From: Lunularia cruciata
Lineage: Eukaryota > Streptophyta > Marchantiopsida > Lunulariales > Lunulariaceae
Direction of reading: 5' to 3'
Assembly (NCBI GenBank): GCA_948567375.1
Contig: OX419758.1
Coordinates: 26,789,001-26,853,000 of the forward strand
Length of the DNA stretch: 64,000 nt
Part shown: positions 45,326-55,164 of the stretch, piece after piece
Layout: each line of letters opens with the position of its first letter
How positions within the stretch are numbered: position 1 is the first letter of the stretch
Translations under genes and position numbers: made by a program
Notes under the pieces: model-generated
Database searches by the model: none
What the model saw: only the letters and a program-made list of their open reading frames with translations
What the model was told of the DNA's origin: nothing

Positions 45326-45344
45326 TATTCCCCCACCACTAGTT

Positions 45345-45560
45345 GGTGATGTCCTCATTACCATGGAAGCTTCAAACTCCTGGATGGTTATTTTTGCATT
45401 TTGGAGATGGGAAAGAGACTCCCAAGTGGTATCATGAAGGGGATACCCTTTTGAAAGGACTTTATACTTTGTATGTTGTTGGCGGCCACATTGAATGTGG
45501 CAACGTGCAAGGATACAATCAACTTCATACTCCTCATGATTGTTGATGGGGATGGGAGGA
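45345..45560 (-). pseudogene. Chromodomain remnant, copy B
   Basis: The minus-strand frame gives HEEYEVDCILARCHIQ, then KYKVLSKGYPLHDTTWES and HLQNAK. The Trp of WKGYP has become Ser, and the rest of the fold pattern is kept. The ORF 45,388-45,612 seen on this strand is another frame of the same region. Confidence 0.85.
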
Positions 45561-46440
45561 GGAGGAGGGAGTTAGACACAAGAGGAAAAGGATTAGAAAC
45601 AAAGGGTTTCAACTTGGAAATATGAAAGATATGACATGAGTTTTATGATAAGGCAAGGCAAGTCGATAAGCAACATGAGAAATGATTTGGGTGATATCAA
45701 ATAGACCTATCCAATTAAGAGCAAGTTTATGAACTTGGCTATCAAGTGGGAGAGGAAGGGTACTAGAAGAAAGCATGACCTTATCATCAAGTTGAAAGGT
45801 AAGGTCACAATAATGTTAGTCCACATATTGTTTTTGACATTTTGAGCAACAAGGAGATGAGATTTGGCATGTTGGAAGGATTAGGATATATTGGTCAAGA
45901 AGGTGGAACTATGAGAGATATGAGATGGAGGAGGAGCAAGGAGAAAATCTAGAACAAGTCGGCCTTGGCCAAAATTGAGGAAGAAAGAAGAAAATCTGAT
46001 GCTTGCATATTTGGAATTATTGTAGGTAAACTCAATAGCTACAAGACATTCATCCCAATTAGTATGGTGAATGTTGACAAAGGTACAAAGAATATCCACC
46101 AAGGTGCAAGTTGCATGTTTGGTTTGTCTATTAGTTTAAGGATAATAGGCCATAGACAAAGCAAGCTTGGTGTCGAGTAGCTAGCTTGCCAAAAAAATTA
46201 GATAAATTAAGGATCACCAATGGAGATGAGTATGCAATGAATCCCATGATGCTTGAAGACATTGTCAAAGTAGATTTGTGCCAATGTTGGAGCATCCACT
46301 ATATCAAATGTTGGAGCCAAATTGATTGCTTACAAAGCTTATTGATAAACACCATGATTTTTGTGTGATCTTGCTTTGTCTTGGACAAGGATGTGATGAC
46401 ATCTAAGCTCATGTGTTTTGTAACACCTATTTGTGCAGGT
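45561..46440 (-). pseudogene. Integrase core and C-terminus remnant, copy B
   Basis: Minus-strand pieces: HMSLDVITSLSKTKQDH (about 46,412-46,360, first catalytic Asp), then the VDILCTFVNIHHTNWDEC block (46,099-46,045) that follows the catalytic Glu, and SIRFSSFFLNFGQ (about 46,004-45,965). These line up with copies A and C. Stops and frameshifts separate them. Confidence 0.87.
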
Positions 46441-46799
46441 TGTCGTGTTGTGGTTTGCATAGCCCATAAAAAGTGATTTATCATAGTTTATTTCCACATT
46501 AGTGGGGTAGGTTGTATGCTAGATCCGACGGATGAGATGCTGCCATGTGAGCAATCTATGTACGTGTATGTAAAATTTTATCATGTTTGAGGGCTTTGAT
46601 AAATACAGATGAAGGCGAGTGGAGAGACAGAGGGGTGTCTTAGTGAAGGAGTCTCAATGGGGAGGAAGATGTTGGAAGTGAGAGTTGTAACAGTGCACGG
46701 AGTGGTAGAACATCAGAGGAAGAATTTGAGCATGAGATGTCCCATGCTTGCAATTTGCCACTCCTGAATTATTTTCTCATCAGGCTTTTGATTTTGCAC
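46441..46799. other. Junction sequence between copy B and the next integrase scrap
   Basis: No gene recognised; the left edge is where chromovirus similarity ends. Confidence 0.35.
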
Positions 46800-46925
46800 C
46801 GTGATGGCTTAGAGCATCATTCAATGCTCCTACGCCACAGTTACACCCATTACCTATCATGGGATTGGATTACCATTGGAGTTTGGACTTTGCCGGACCT
46901 TTATTGCTGATACGGGACTGGTCGG
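46800..46925 (+). pseudogene. Ty3/gypsy integrase scrap
   Basis: The plus-strand frame reads RASFNAPTPQLHPLPI and GLDYHWSLDFAGPLLLI (46,816-46,910): the end of the zinc-binding part and the first catalytic strand (W-S-L-D-F-A-G-P) of a gypsy integrase. Similarity ends at about 46,915, and the continuation to 47,041 is not integrase-like. It belongs to a different family from the chromovirus copies, whose same motif is HVSLDLITSLP. Confidence 0.7.
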
Positions 46926-47040
46926 TGGCACATTTCAAGGCGGTATTCATGGAATCGATGATGGGAAACCCAAATCCTATTGTCCTTCCGCTGCTTAATT
47001 ATGAACATGTGTGGGACTTTACAATCTATGTGCTTCTATA

Positions 47041-47049
47041 GAGGGGGAG
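47041..47049 (+). other. Possible polypurine tract before an LTR start
   Basis: GAGGGGGAG is followed immediately by TGCTTGAATTTTTG at 47,050. Purine tract then TG, about 130 bp after an integrase scrap, is what a 3' LTR boundary looks like. I could not identify the other end or a partner LTR in the window. Confidence 0.4.
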
Positions 47050-50000
47050 TGCTTGAATTTTTGCTCCTAAGCTTCAAGGTGGAGTTGGGGGGCCCATTTT
47101 TCAAAAAGTGAAGAAACTACAAGACAAATTTCCAAGAGATTGGGCCCCAAGAGAAGGAGTATAGAGTTTTTGACCATTGAGGGAGTTTAGAAAGGTCATT
47201 TGGGGGAAAGGAGACCATGGTTGGAAAGAGGAGCTAATAGGTTACAATCTTGAGATATAAATCACATGATTTGAGCTGATTCTAGGAGTGATATGATCAA
47301 ATGAATCAAAGGGGTAAAATTCATACCCAAGAGCACAAAGTGGGCAATTGAGAGAGCTTTTTGAGACATTTTTACTATTTGTCAGTGGGATTGGAGAGAA
47401 GACAAAGTGTTTATAATATTGAGTGCAAGAATTTCTAGTTTTTGGTCAAAATCAAATCAGATCTGATTGATTGAAGTTAAAGCTCTTGAGATGTAAGGTG
47501 ATGGAGAGGAGCTAGTGATCAGGTTTGGAGTTTTGGTCACTCCCCAAGATGTGGTTTGAGTTGCCTTATGAAAATTTCCAATGTTGTTGGTGTGTAGGGT
47601 TTGCACCTTTGTGCAAAGGTTTCATGTGAATTATTAAAATAGAGAAATCAGGGTATTGGATCAAGTATACTTGGGTCTACAGAACTCACAAGTGAGCCCA
47701 ACTCAGGAATTGATCCACATCTAGGGATTGGTGTTGGATTAGGCCATTAAACTTTGCAAAGGGTTAAAAAAGAGCACAAAAAACTACTGTGGAAAATTTA
47801 GTTGGCTCTGGACTCATAGAGAGTGAGATTTGATGAAACAAGATTTACTAAAAAGACTATCATAAGCTTGGAGGAACACTTCTTTCTTCAATCATAATTG
47901 AATGTCAATTCTCTCACTTTTGTGACAATGATTGAGATTTCAAATTTCCAGAGTGTTTTGTGAGGATCAAGTGTACATCTGATTTAGAAATCATGGGAAA
48001 GTTGACCAGAATCAGGGGACAAACCTTAAAATAGAGATTTTGAAATTAGTGTGAAAGTTGTGAAACATTTGGACAACTTTGAGAGATTTTCAAGGGAGAT
48101 GTAGTGATCCGATTGAGACCTATTTTATGTCATTGGAAAGCTTACCTCACAAGCTTTCTATTGCATGATAGAACTCTTGAATCCAAGCTACAAATTTTTT
48201 TTATGGTTATATGAACTACATAGATTTTTCCCCATCAAGAATACATAGGAATTCTCCACTTGGAGTAGAAAATTGTTGAGATCTGAGATTTAGATTGGAA
48301 GAGGCTTGTAGTACAGGTTGAAATGAGCTTGATGATAGATCAAGAAGGCTCTAAAGCTCTTTTTGACAAAAATCACAGAGAGTTGTTGTCGTATTCTTAT
48401 GATTGGATCCTCTTTGTGCTTGTATGCTTGTTTGTATGCCTAGTGGGTTTGGATTGGTATGTGTGCATTGCGCTTAGGTTATTTTCTTCTAGGAGTGCTA
48501 TGTTTTTTCCTTGGTAATGCTAGAGGTGATGACTAGCAGACCAAGAGTGCGTGTTTTGATGCCATGTTAGGTTGTCTGTCACTACCCTTCCCAATAGCAA
48601 AAATACTAGTTACAAGAGAGGAGGGTTCTGGCGGTTAGGTAACATGTGTGTTCAGACAATTAGTTACAGGTTCACCTATAGCTTCTTATCTGTAGTCTCC
48701 ACAGTTAAGCACCTTGTGTGTTCCCAAAGAGAGAAAAGAAAAGTACAACAACGTGTGTGGTATTGTGATATTTAGCTTGGTATTATAAATACTTGAGAGA
48801 TATTTATATATAGATAAAAGATGGATCTACATTAGTCATGATTAGCTAAAGTTAGTCATAGCTAAGATAGAGGGAACTTTACTTTAGAGGAAGTGGAAAA
48901 GATGAGCACCACTATTTTGAATTCTAGTTTGTTGACTTGGTATTATTCCTAGGTGTTTGGCTTTGAGGAAAGAGTTGAGAACTCTTAGGTCCGCAAGCCT
49001 TTTTTGTTTTGGATTCTTCTATAGTCCAAAGATAGCCCATATGAAGGAATTATTGACTTAGTGGTTGGGTCAAGATAAGATTACATGCTTAGTGGAATAA
49101 GCCCATGTGGATGAATATTCCTTTATAATTTTTGACTTTACTTGACTTTTAACCTAGTAACTTGAGTTATTGTGGTAAATAGTAACTTTAATTCATAACT
49201 ATTTCACAAGTATATAAACAAGAAGTGAGGAAGTACTCATCATCCTTTCATTGACAACTATATCCTTCTCATTGAGTTCTCTAGTGAGCAATGGCTTGAG
49301 TCTTGGAGTGTTAGCCTTGGAGGAGTATGATGGAGTGGGGTTCTTTGCCTTCTTAGTCCATGGTGCACTACCATAATAGCTATCATAGATTCATGTTGAG
49401 TGAGAGACAAGCTGGCTCACATTTTTGGTTTCATTACCAAGACCTCTCTAGAAAGCAAGAACATGTTCCACGTTCAATTCTACATTAGGCAAAAGGAGGC
49501 TATGAGAGCTCACTTGGACAAAACATAAGGAGAGAAGAGGGCTGAAATTATGTTAGAGAACCAAGATCCATTTGTATACCTGTGGTTCATTATGATGTCT
49601 TGAGGTGATTTTGTATATCTTGTACGCATGAGAGGATTTGGAAAGATTGTGTGAGGTGGATTGCAGAAGTTTGGGATTACAGTGATTTTGGGCAAAATCT
49701 CAAGTTTGAGATATAGAATTGAAATTTCTACACATGATACCTTTCAGTATCATTTAGTTTGCATATTGAAATTATTGTGAGAACTACTATGCGCATTGAA
49801 TTTTAAGAATTTGATAAGGTGAATTGCTCTCACAATTGCATACTCTTTGGAAAATTGTATAGAGTCTACCATTTCTTCAGTTTTTAGTGGATTGTTTTTA
49901 GAATTTTTAAGAAAATTCAGTGGATTGTATCCTATCTTTTGGCATAGAAATTAGAGAGCAATCATTCTTGTACAGAGAGTTATGAGTTTTGAAAATATGT

Positions 50001-50296
50001 GTGTTGAACATAAAGATGCCAAGGCCAATTAGCTCAATGAAAAGATCTAAAATTTTGCAAGGAAAGACATCCTAAATTTGTGATCAAATATGAAAAATTT
50101 CATAGGATTGTGACATACCAATTGAGAGATCAGAGTGACATTGTGAGAAAGAGTCAATTCTGCAGAGTTGAGATCTCATGCACGAGGAGTATGAGAGAAA
50201 TAAAAAGCATGTTTGAGTGTTTAGACTCATTTTAGGAACATGGAGGGTCATCAAGAATAGAAATTGAGGCTATGCAAGGTTCCCTAAGGGTTTGAG
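47050..50296. other. Unassigned, 3.2 kb; possibly part of a long LTR
   Basis: No coding region recognised. The text is G- and T-rich, with many short GAGATTT/TTGAGA-type near-repeats, similar in style to the 3.78-kb LTR-like units but not the same sequence. If 47,050 is an LTR start, this could be its U3 and beyond, leading into the gag remnant at 50,297. Confidence 0.35.
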
Positions 50297-50509
50297 GTGA
50301 TTGTAGGGGTGGATTTGAGGAAAAGAGAATTTAGAATAGTATTTGAAGAGAGTGTTGAGAGGATCCTAAAACCTACACCACTTGGAAGAAAGAGTGAGTC
50401 TAAGTGCCTTTTATGTGGAGAGAAAAAACACAAGGCAAGTTCATGTCCATTGACCTTTGAGAGCAAGAGATTGAGGGAAAGGAGAGGCTTACTTGACTTG
50501 GGTTTGCAT
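50297..50509 (+). pseudogene. gag C-terminal remnant with CCHC zinc knuckle
   Basis: The frame contains CLLCGEKKHKASSC (about 50,402-50,443), an exact C-x2-C-x4-H-x4-C nucleocapsid knuckle, followed by a basic stretch (SKRLRERRG). Nucleocapsid binds the element's RNA. The frame is cut at 50,510 by the 3.78-kb unit; TGCAT at 50,505-50,509 is the left target-site duplication. A different family from the chromovirus. Confidence 0.78.
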
Positions 50510-50940
50510 TGTGGTGCCCACATTTTTTGTTTTTTTTTCAAAATTTAGGAGAAGAAGTGTATAGAGAAGTTGGATTGCGCATGTATGGTCAAAGAAGGCA
50601 AAGAAAAGAGTCTTCGGGATGAAACCCAAGGTAACGTGACTTTGGGTCATAAGGCAAAGTAATCGGAAATGCCTTGTCAACATACAATCCAAAGTAAATT
50701 GTCTTTGTATCGGGAGGAGCTCAACCCGAGGTGAAGGCAATCTAACCACCTTTCGTTGGGGTGAGAAATTCAAGAAGGGACCGTTCAAAACCAGCAGCCC
50801 ATATGCGCGAAGGTGATTGACAATGACAGGTGCATGCAGGAGGTGTGATTTCTTGGTAGAAACTCAAAGTGACGGAAGACAAAGAAGCCCAACTCTATAA
50901 AAATTGAACTTGCAAAGATGAAAGGTCGAGTAATTTTCCT

Positions 50941-53498
50941 TTGCCGTTGCAAAGTCGTTTTGCAAGTGATCATGGGAAGGGAAATAGAGTTGGAATTGTG
51001 TTAGTGCACAAGGGAGAAGTCACGAGAGTGAAATCAAGAGAGAGTGAGAAAGTAGAAGAGATGGGAGGAGGAAAGAAGAACTCCGAATTTGCAGTGAGAA
51101 ATCATGCGATTCGGAGGTTAGATGTAATAGCAAGGATTGAAGTCTTGAGCCGACTTCGGATCACATTTCTGGCATGGAATTGGAATGTAAGCTTTCCAAG
51201 GTTCATGACAAAAATCATTGAGAGTAAGTGTCTTGATGGACCCAAGGAAGAAGGGAAGAGAGGAAATACGGCTTGCTAGACAGAGTCGGATTGGAGACTC
51301 GTACTCGGGAAGAAGGCAGGCTTGGAGCAGGGAGCCACGTTCTTGGGGAAGGGAGAGATAGCTCAGGAGAATCAGGAGGTGAGAGATGCTTTCTCTTTGA
51401 AGAGAGCAAAAAATGGGTATAAGGTTGAGAGTTACAAGGATCCAATGAAGAGAGGGATTGTGAGTGCTCTCATGGCAATCTTGAAGCCGTAGAGAACAAC
51501 TTATGTGATGAAACACCAAGCGGTGTTCTTCCATAAGTTGTTTGTAGAAGAACCTATTAATTGGGCGAGGTGCTTCCATGGGAGGACGAGACAGATGGTG
51601 TGGAATTTGCGAGATAAGTTGCCTCCACACTACATCGTGCCGTTTGCAGCACATTTCTACCTCGGGTTGAATTTGCTCAATTTGGCGGAGTGAAACAGAA
51701 TGGTGTCTCACTTCCATCCCGACTTGAGAAGAGAAGTTGACGTGGAGGAACAACAGTACATTCTTCAAATCCGGAGCACGGATGAGTACTACAGGAAGAC
51801 GGGTAAAAGCATGGAGATAGAAGCAAGTACTTCGAAGTCAAAGAAGAGGGGTCGGCAAGGTGAAGCTGAAGACACAAAGGAACCTCAAAAGACGCAAAGA
51901 GGCAACCCAAGGCAAGGTATGGTGGTAATCCAGTCAGAGGACGAAGACTCAGAAGAAGATGCCGAGCTAAAAATTGAAGACTCAGAACATGAGGAGGAGC
52001 CTAAGCTAACGCTACAGAGTGGAGATACGAGTAGCGATAGTGATGAAGAGGGAGACATGACCTCGGCACCAGCAGCCGACAACTACAAAGAAGCAGTTCC
52101 AGCCGAGATGGAAGCCGAAGACAACACACAATTGGAAGACAAAGTAACTGTGCCCGAAGAAAAGAAGATTGCAGTACAACGAGGAGTTTGCTCAAGACGT
52201 AAGGCAAAGTGTGAAGCGGGGCCGAGTAAAGCAAAGGAAGTGGGAGGAGAAAGCTCAAGAAGTGAGGCTTTGATTTCAATACGAAGATTGCAGAGGAGAA
52301 GATGAGTATCGGGTGAAGAAGAGGTAAGGAAGGAGATTTTTATGCAGGAAGAAATAGTTGCAAGAGACGGAGTGGAGTATCTGAGGGAGGTGGTGTGCAC
52401 ATTGTTGGTGAAATTGGAGCACAAGAAGAAGGAGATGCAGTCGACTTGTCCAGAGGTAAAGACTGTATTGCAGGTATTAGCGCGATTAGAAGAAGAGAAC
52501 TCAGAGTTGAAGAAGAGTATAACCCGAGGTGAGGAGGAAAGAGAAGTACTGCGAGTGGAGGTAGTAGAGAGAAGTCAGGTAATCAAAGACCTGAAGAGAG
52601 AAGTAAGTTATTGAGAGGATCTTGTGAAGAAGAGTGACATAGCAAGGGAGAGACAAGTAGCGGAGTATGAAATCTTGCAGCAACAGTTTGCTGATTCAAG
52701 AGTAGAAGTAATCCATGCTATGGCAAGAGTAGCCGCAAAGGATCAAGAGCTCGATAGAGTGATGGAGAGTGTTGAGGAGAAGAAGCAACTCTGGCAAAGA
52801 GAGTTGGCGGCACAATACAGAGAAGAAGATCGATTACGAGAGTTACTTTGTAGTCAGGAGGAGAAGGTTGTTCAGAAGGAAAAGGAGAAGGAGACGGTGA
52901 AAGCCGAGTTTGAAGAGGAGTTGGTAATGTACAGGGAGGACTGGCTTGTAGATCGAGAGCAAGAGAGAAAAATGAGATTGGAGCTAGTGGAGGAGATAGT
53001 CCTCAAGATGAACGCAATGTTGAGTATAGAGGCCAACGTTCGAATTGAAGAGACGAGACTGCACGAGTTGAAGTTGTTAGTGCAGGAGACGAGGCAAAGA
53101 CAAGCAAAAGACACTGATTTGAATGCCTTGTTGATTAAGTTAAGAACTCGTGTAGACAAGAAGATATTAGAAGTAGAAGACAACATTTCAATTATATTAG
53201 ACTTAGTGAAAATATAGATAGAAAAGCTTTGGAAGGATGTTAGAGCAAAATCTGAAGTAGATAACATAGGAGTGGAATGTCTTCAGAATTACCAGTGGAG
53301 ACATTAGAGAAGAGTGGGTCGAGAGATGAAGAGTTAGAAAGATTACCCACTAGTGTTATTTCAGATCAGGAGAGAGGACTATTGGAATTGGTAGATGAAG
53401 TAGAAGATATGAAACCTGAGGACAGAGTAGTAAGAAGTAAATTTACTTTGGGTTCGGGTCTGAAAGCCAAGGAAGAAGTAGACATTGAATCAGAGTAA
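50941..53498 (+). pseudogene. Coiled-coil protein gene inside LTR-like unit 1
   Basis: From 50,941 to 53,217 one frame is held for 759 codons with in-frame stops at 51,277, 51,490, 51,691, 52,303, 52,612 and 53,215. After a one-base loss near 53,275 it continues at 53,277-53,498 to a TAA at the same place as in unit 2. The order is: an N-terminal part with RNHAIRRLDVIARI and FLAWNWNVSFP; a compact domain MKHQAVFFHKLFVEEPINW...HYIVPFAAHFYLG; an acidic, Ser/Glu-rich linker (about 51,830-52,170); and a long Glu/Lys/Leu coiled coil (52,340-53,217). The compact domain faintly recalls the 'putative plant transposon protein' domain found in plant retroelements. No catalytic motif is visible. Three stops (51,691, 52,303, 52,612) stand where unit 2 has CGN codons. 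Confidence 0.75.
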
Positions 53499-53614
53499 AA
53501 ACATATTTTGAGATTTGAAGAGGCAGATATGAAGAGGTGCATTGTCATTTTGGATCTGCAGGTTGGAAGAGTTGTTGTAGAACAGTATAGTTGTTAGAAC
53601 TGTCAATTGCTTCA

Positions 53615-53623
53615 CTATTTAAG
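53615..53623 (+). promoter_or_regulatory. TATA-like box of LTR-like unit 1
   Basis: CTATTTAAG, conserved in unit 2 at 62,621-62,629, lies about 670 bp before the unit's right end. This is the expected place for an LTR promoter whose R-U5 would occupy the remaining sequence. The reading frame upstream would then lie in U3. Confidence 0.55.
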
Positions 53624-54292
53624 AGTGGCATTTGCAGTATTATGTTGTTCAATGCTCATAATTTCTAAGAATAGATAAAGCGAAGTGTTGTGAAGCATTG
53701 CTTGTCGCTTGAGCTTGATTCCGAGTATCAACTTTGTGATTGTGTTTGTGAGTGTTTGAAGAAATTCAAAGTGCAAGTCAGAGTGCTTGTTGGATGTTGG
53801 ATTCCACAACCTTGATCTTCATTCTGTGTGTTTGATCTTGAGTGAAGTGCAATCGAAGCAATGCCTTGACAGATCTGAGAGGAATTGTAGTGTTGGTAGT
53901 ATTCTGCATTTGTGAGTGCAGCGCAAAGTTGATGTGAAGCAATTTCAATCGAGGAAGTTGTGCCTTCAGTGGAGGAGTGGAACACAATTCTGAGGTGAAG
54001 TCATTTTGCAATGAAGTGCCATTTTTGGGAGAGCCTGAATCATCACAATCAAGATTGTTTGGAAAGATTTGATGGAGTTGTGATTAAGGAGTGTAAATTT
54101 GTGACAAGACTACGAATCAATGCTTGTTACTCTCTTCTGGGTGTGGTTTCTACCTGAGAGACTAAAGAAGAACTCAAGAAGAACTGAAATTGTTACTTTG
54201 CTTTGTATTTGACCAATTCTGACTCGTATCTCTGCGGGAACAAACTTTACTTACCCAATTACCGCAAAAGTGATATTTGCCGGGTTGTCACA

Positions 54293-54461
54293 TGCATGTT
54301 GGACCTTCTTGACCAAGATTGGGAGGGAGAAATCTAAGACCAAGGAGTTGTGTGAGGTTTGTGGAGTGGAAGGACTTCCAAAAAGACATGAGTATAGTGG
54401 AGTAAAAACCCTTTTGGAAACTTTGGTAAAGGATCTTGGAGAGAGTCTTAGTACACTACAA
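54293..54461 (+). pseudogene. Fragment of the host retroelement between unit 1 and copy C
   Basis: Starts with the right TGCAT duplication. The frame starting near 54,270 reads, after the unit edge, WTFLTKIGREKS, then KELCEVCGVEGLPKRHEY, a Cys/His cluster without full CCHC spacing. Chromovirus copy C is inserted at 54,462. Probably part of the gag-pol of the element represented by 50,297-50,509. Confidence 0.45.
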
Positions 54462-54530
54462 TGTAACAATATGGAGTTTAGCAACACATTTAGTAAGGCT
54501 AAGGAAGTAGAGAATAAGCCAAATTAGCCC

Positions 54531-54546
54531 AGAATATTCTAGAAGC
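54531..54546. promoter_or_regulatory. Heat-shock element 1, LTR of copy C
   Basis: AGAATATTCTAGAAGC, perfect GAAnnTTCnnGAA, about 230 bp upstream of the TATA box. Confidence 0.75.
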
Positions 54547-54614
54547 ATCTAGGAAGCTTATTAGGAAGCTTCCCAACTAGTTAACTTGGGCTCCAAGCAA
54601 GTAGCTTCTAGAAG

Positions 54615-54632
54615 GAAGCTTCTAGAAGCTTC
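54615..54632. promoter_or_regulatory. Heat-shock element 2, four perfect units
   Basis: GAAGCTTCTAGAAGCTTC has four alternating GAA/TTC units with exact 2-base spacing, the strongest form of the motif in the window. It lies in U3 about 140 bp upstream of the TATA box. More units (TTCTAGAAGGAAGCTTC) follow at 54,667-54,683. Confidence 0.8.
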
Positions 54633-54773
54633 TAACTAGCTTAGCTTGCATGCCAAGTCGGCGGCTTCTAGAAGGAAGCTTCTTGAGAAGCTTCCTATTT
54701 AACTTGGCTTGCACTCTAAGAAAGCGGCTTGGGGAAGCTTCTTAAGAAGCATCTCAAGGGATTTGTATGCTAC

Positions 54774-54785
54774 CTATAAAATACC
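54774..54785 (+). promoter_or_regulatory. TATA box, LTR of copy C
   Basis: CTATAAAATACC, with CTATAAATACC and CTTATAAATACC at the same place in copy B and in the 3' LTR. It sets the U3/R boundary at about 54,800-54,815. Confidence 0.7.
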
Positions 54786-54888
54786 AAAGCCAAAGCTCAT
54801 GCTAGGCATTTGGAGTTTTCCCTCATTCAAGTGTCCCAATGTGACTTTCCATTCTCCTATTTATCTCCTTGGTCTTGGTCTTTTACAT

Positions 54889-54900
54889 TGGTATTAGAGC
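54889..54900 (+). other. Primer-binding site of copy C
   Basis: TGGTATTAGAGC, one base (C to T) off the initiator-Met tRNA complement seen intact in copy A. Confidence 0.92.
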
Positions 54901-55164
54901 AAGAATGGGATGGATGGAATTTATGGACCACCAAATCTACTTCCGTCAAACCATTGGGATTTTCATGTCCAAATATTACCCAAGCATCATTTCACATAAT
55001 TCATCACCTTGCTTTTTGGGCAGGATTTTCTACATGTGATCACCATGTTTGAGGAATCCTTGATACTTTAGGTTGTAACTTATGGAGAACGGTGGATGTT
55101 TTGCATCTATCTGCTAATCAACTAGATAAATTTGGAGTAGTGGGATAGAGTAGTAGCAATACTA

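Larger units (their letters stand above)
44868..46440 (-). mobile_element. Chromovirus copy B: 3' fragment, minus strand
   Basis: Reads on the minus strand from integrase core (46,440) through chromodomain and polypurine tract (45,326-45,338) into the 3' LTR (45,325-44,868). Everything upstream of the integrase core is missing: similarity to copies A and C stops near 46,440. It is the same family as A and C by sequence. Confidence 0.9.
50510..54292 (+). mobile_element. 3.78-kb LTR-like unit 1 with internal gene and perfect TSD
   Basis: Begins TGTGGTGCCCACA and ends GGGTTGTCACA, flanked by TGCAT on both sides (50,505-50,509 and 54,293-54,297). TG...CA ends and a 5-bp duplication are the marks of an LTR-element insertion. 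The whole unit matches 59,510-63,293 from end to end (3783 and 3784 bp). There is no primer site, polypurine tract or pol inside, so the simplest reading is a giant solo LTR. Unusually, about two thirds of it is a broken sense-strand reading frame, and a TATA-like box lies at 53,615, downstream of that frame. A separate small transposon class with the same end signature is the alternative. Confidence 0.85.
54462..54887 (+). repeat. 5' LTR of chromovirus C
   Basis: TGTAACAATATGGAG...GTCTTTTACA, 426 bp. It contains two extra GAAGCTTC-rich blocks relative to the 3' LTR of the same element. The TATA box CTATAAAATACC is at 54,774-54,785. Confidence 0.95.

Noticed and set aside
51118-51768. 216-codon minus-strand open frame inside unit 1
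   Set aside because: It is the antisense shadow of the coiled-coil gene: the plus-strand frame is conserved with unit 2 and this one is not.
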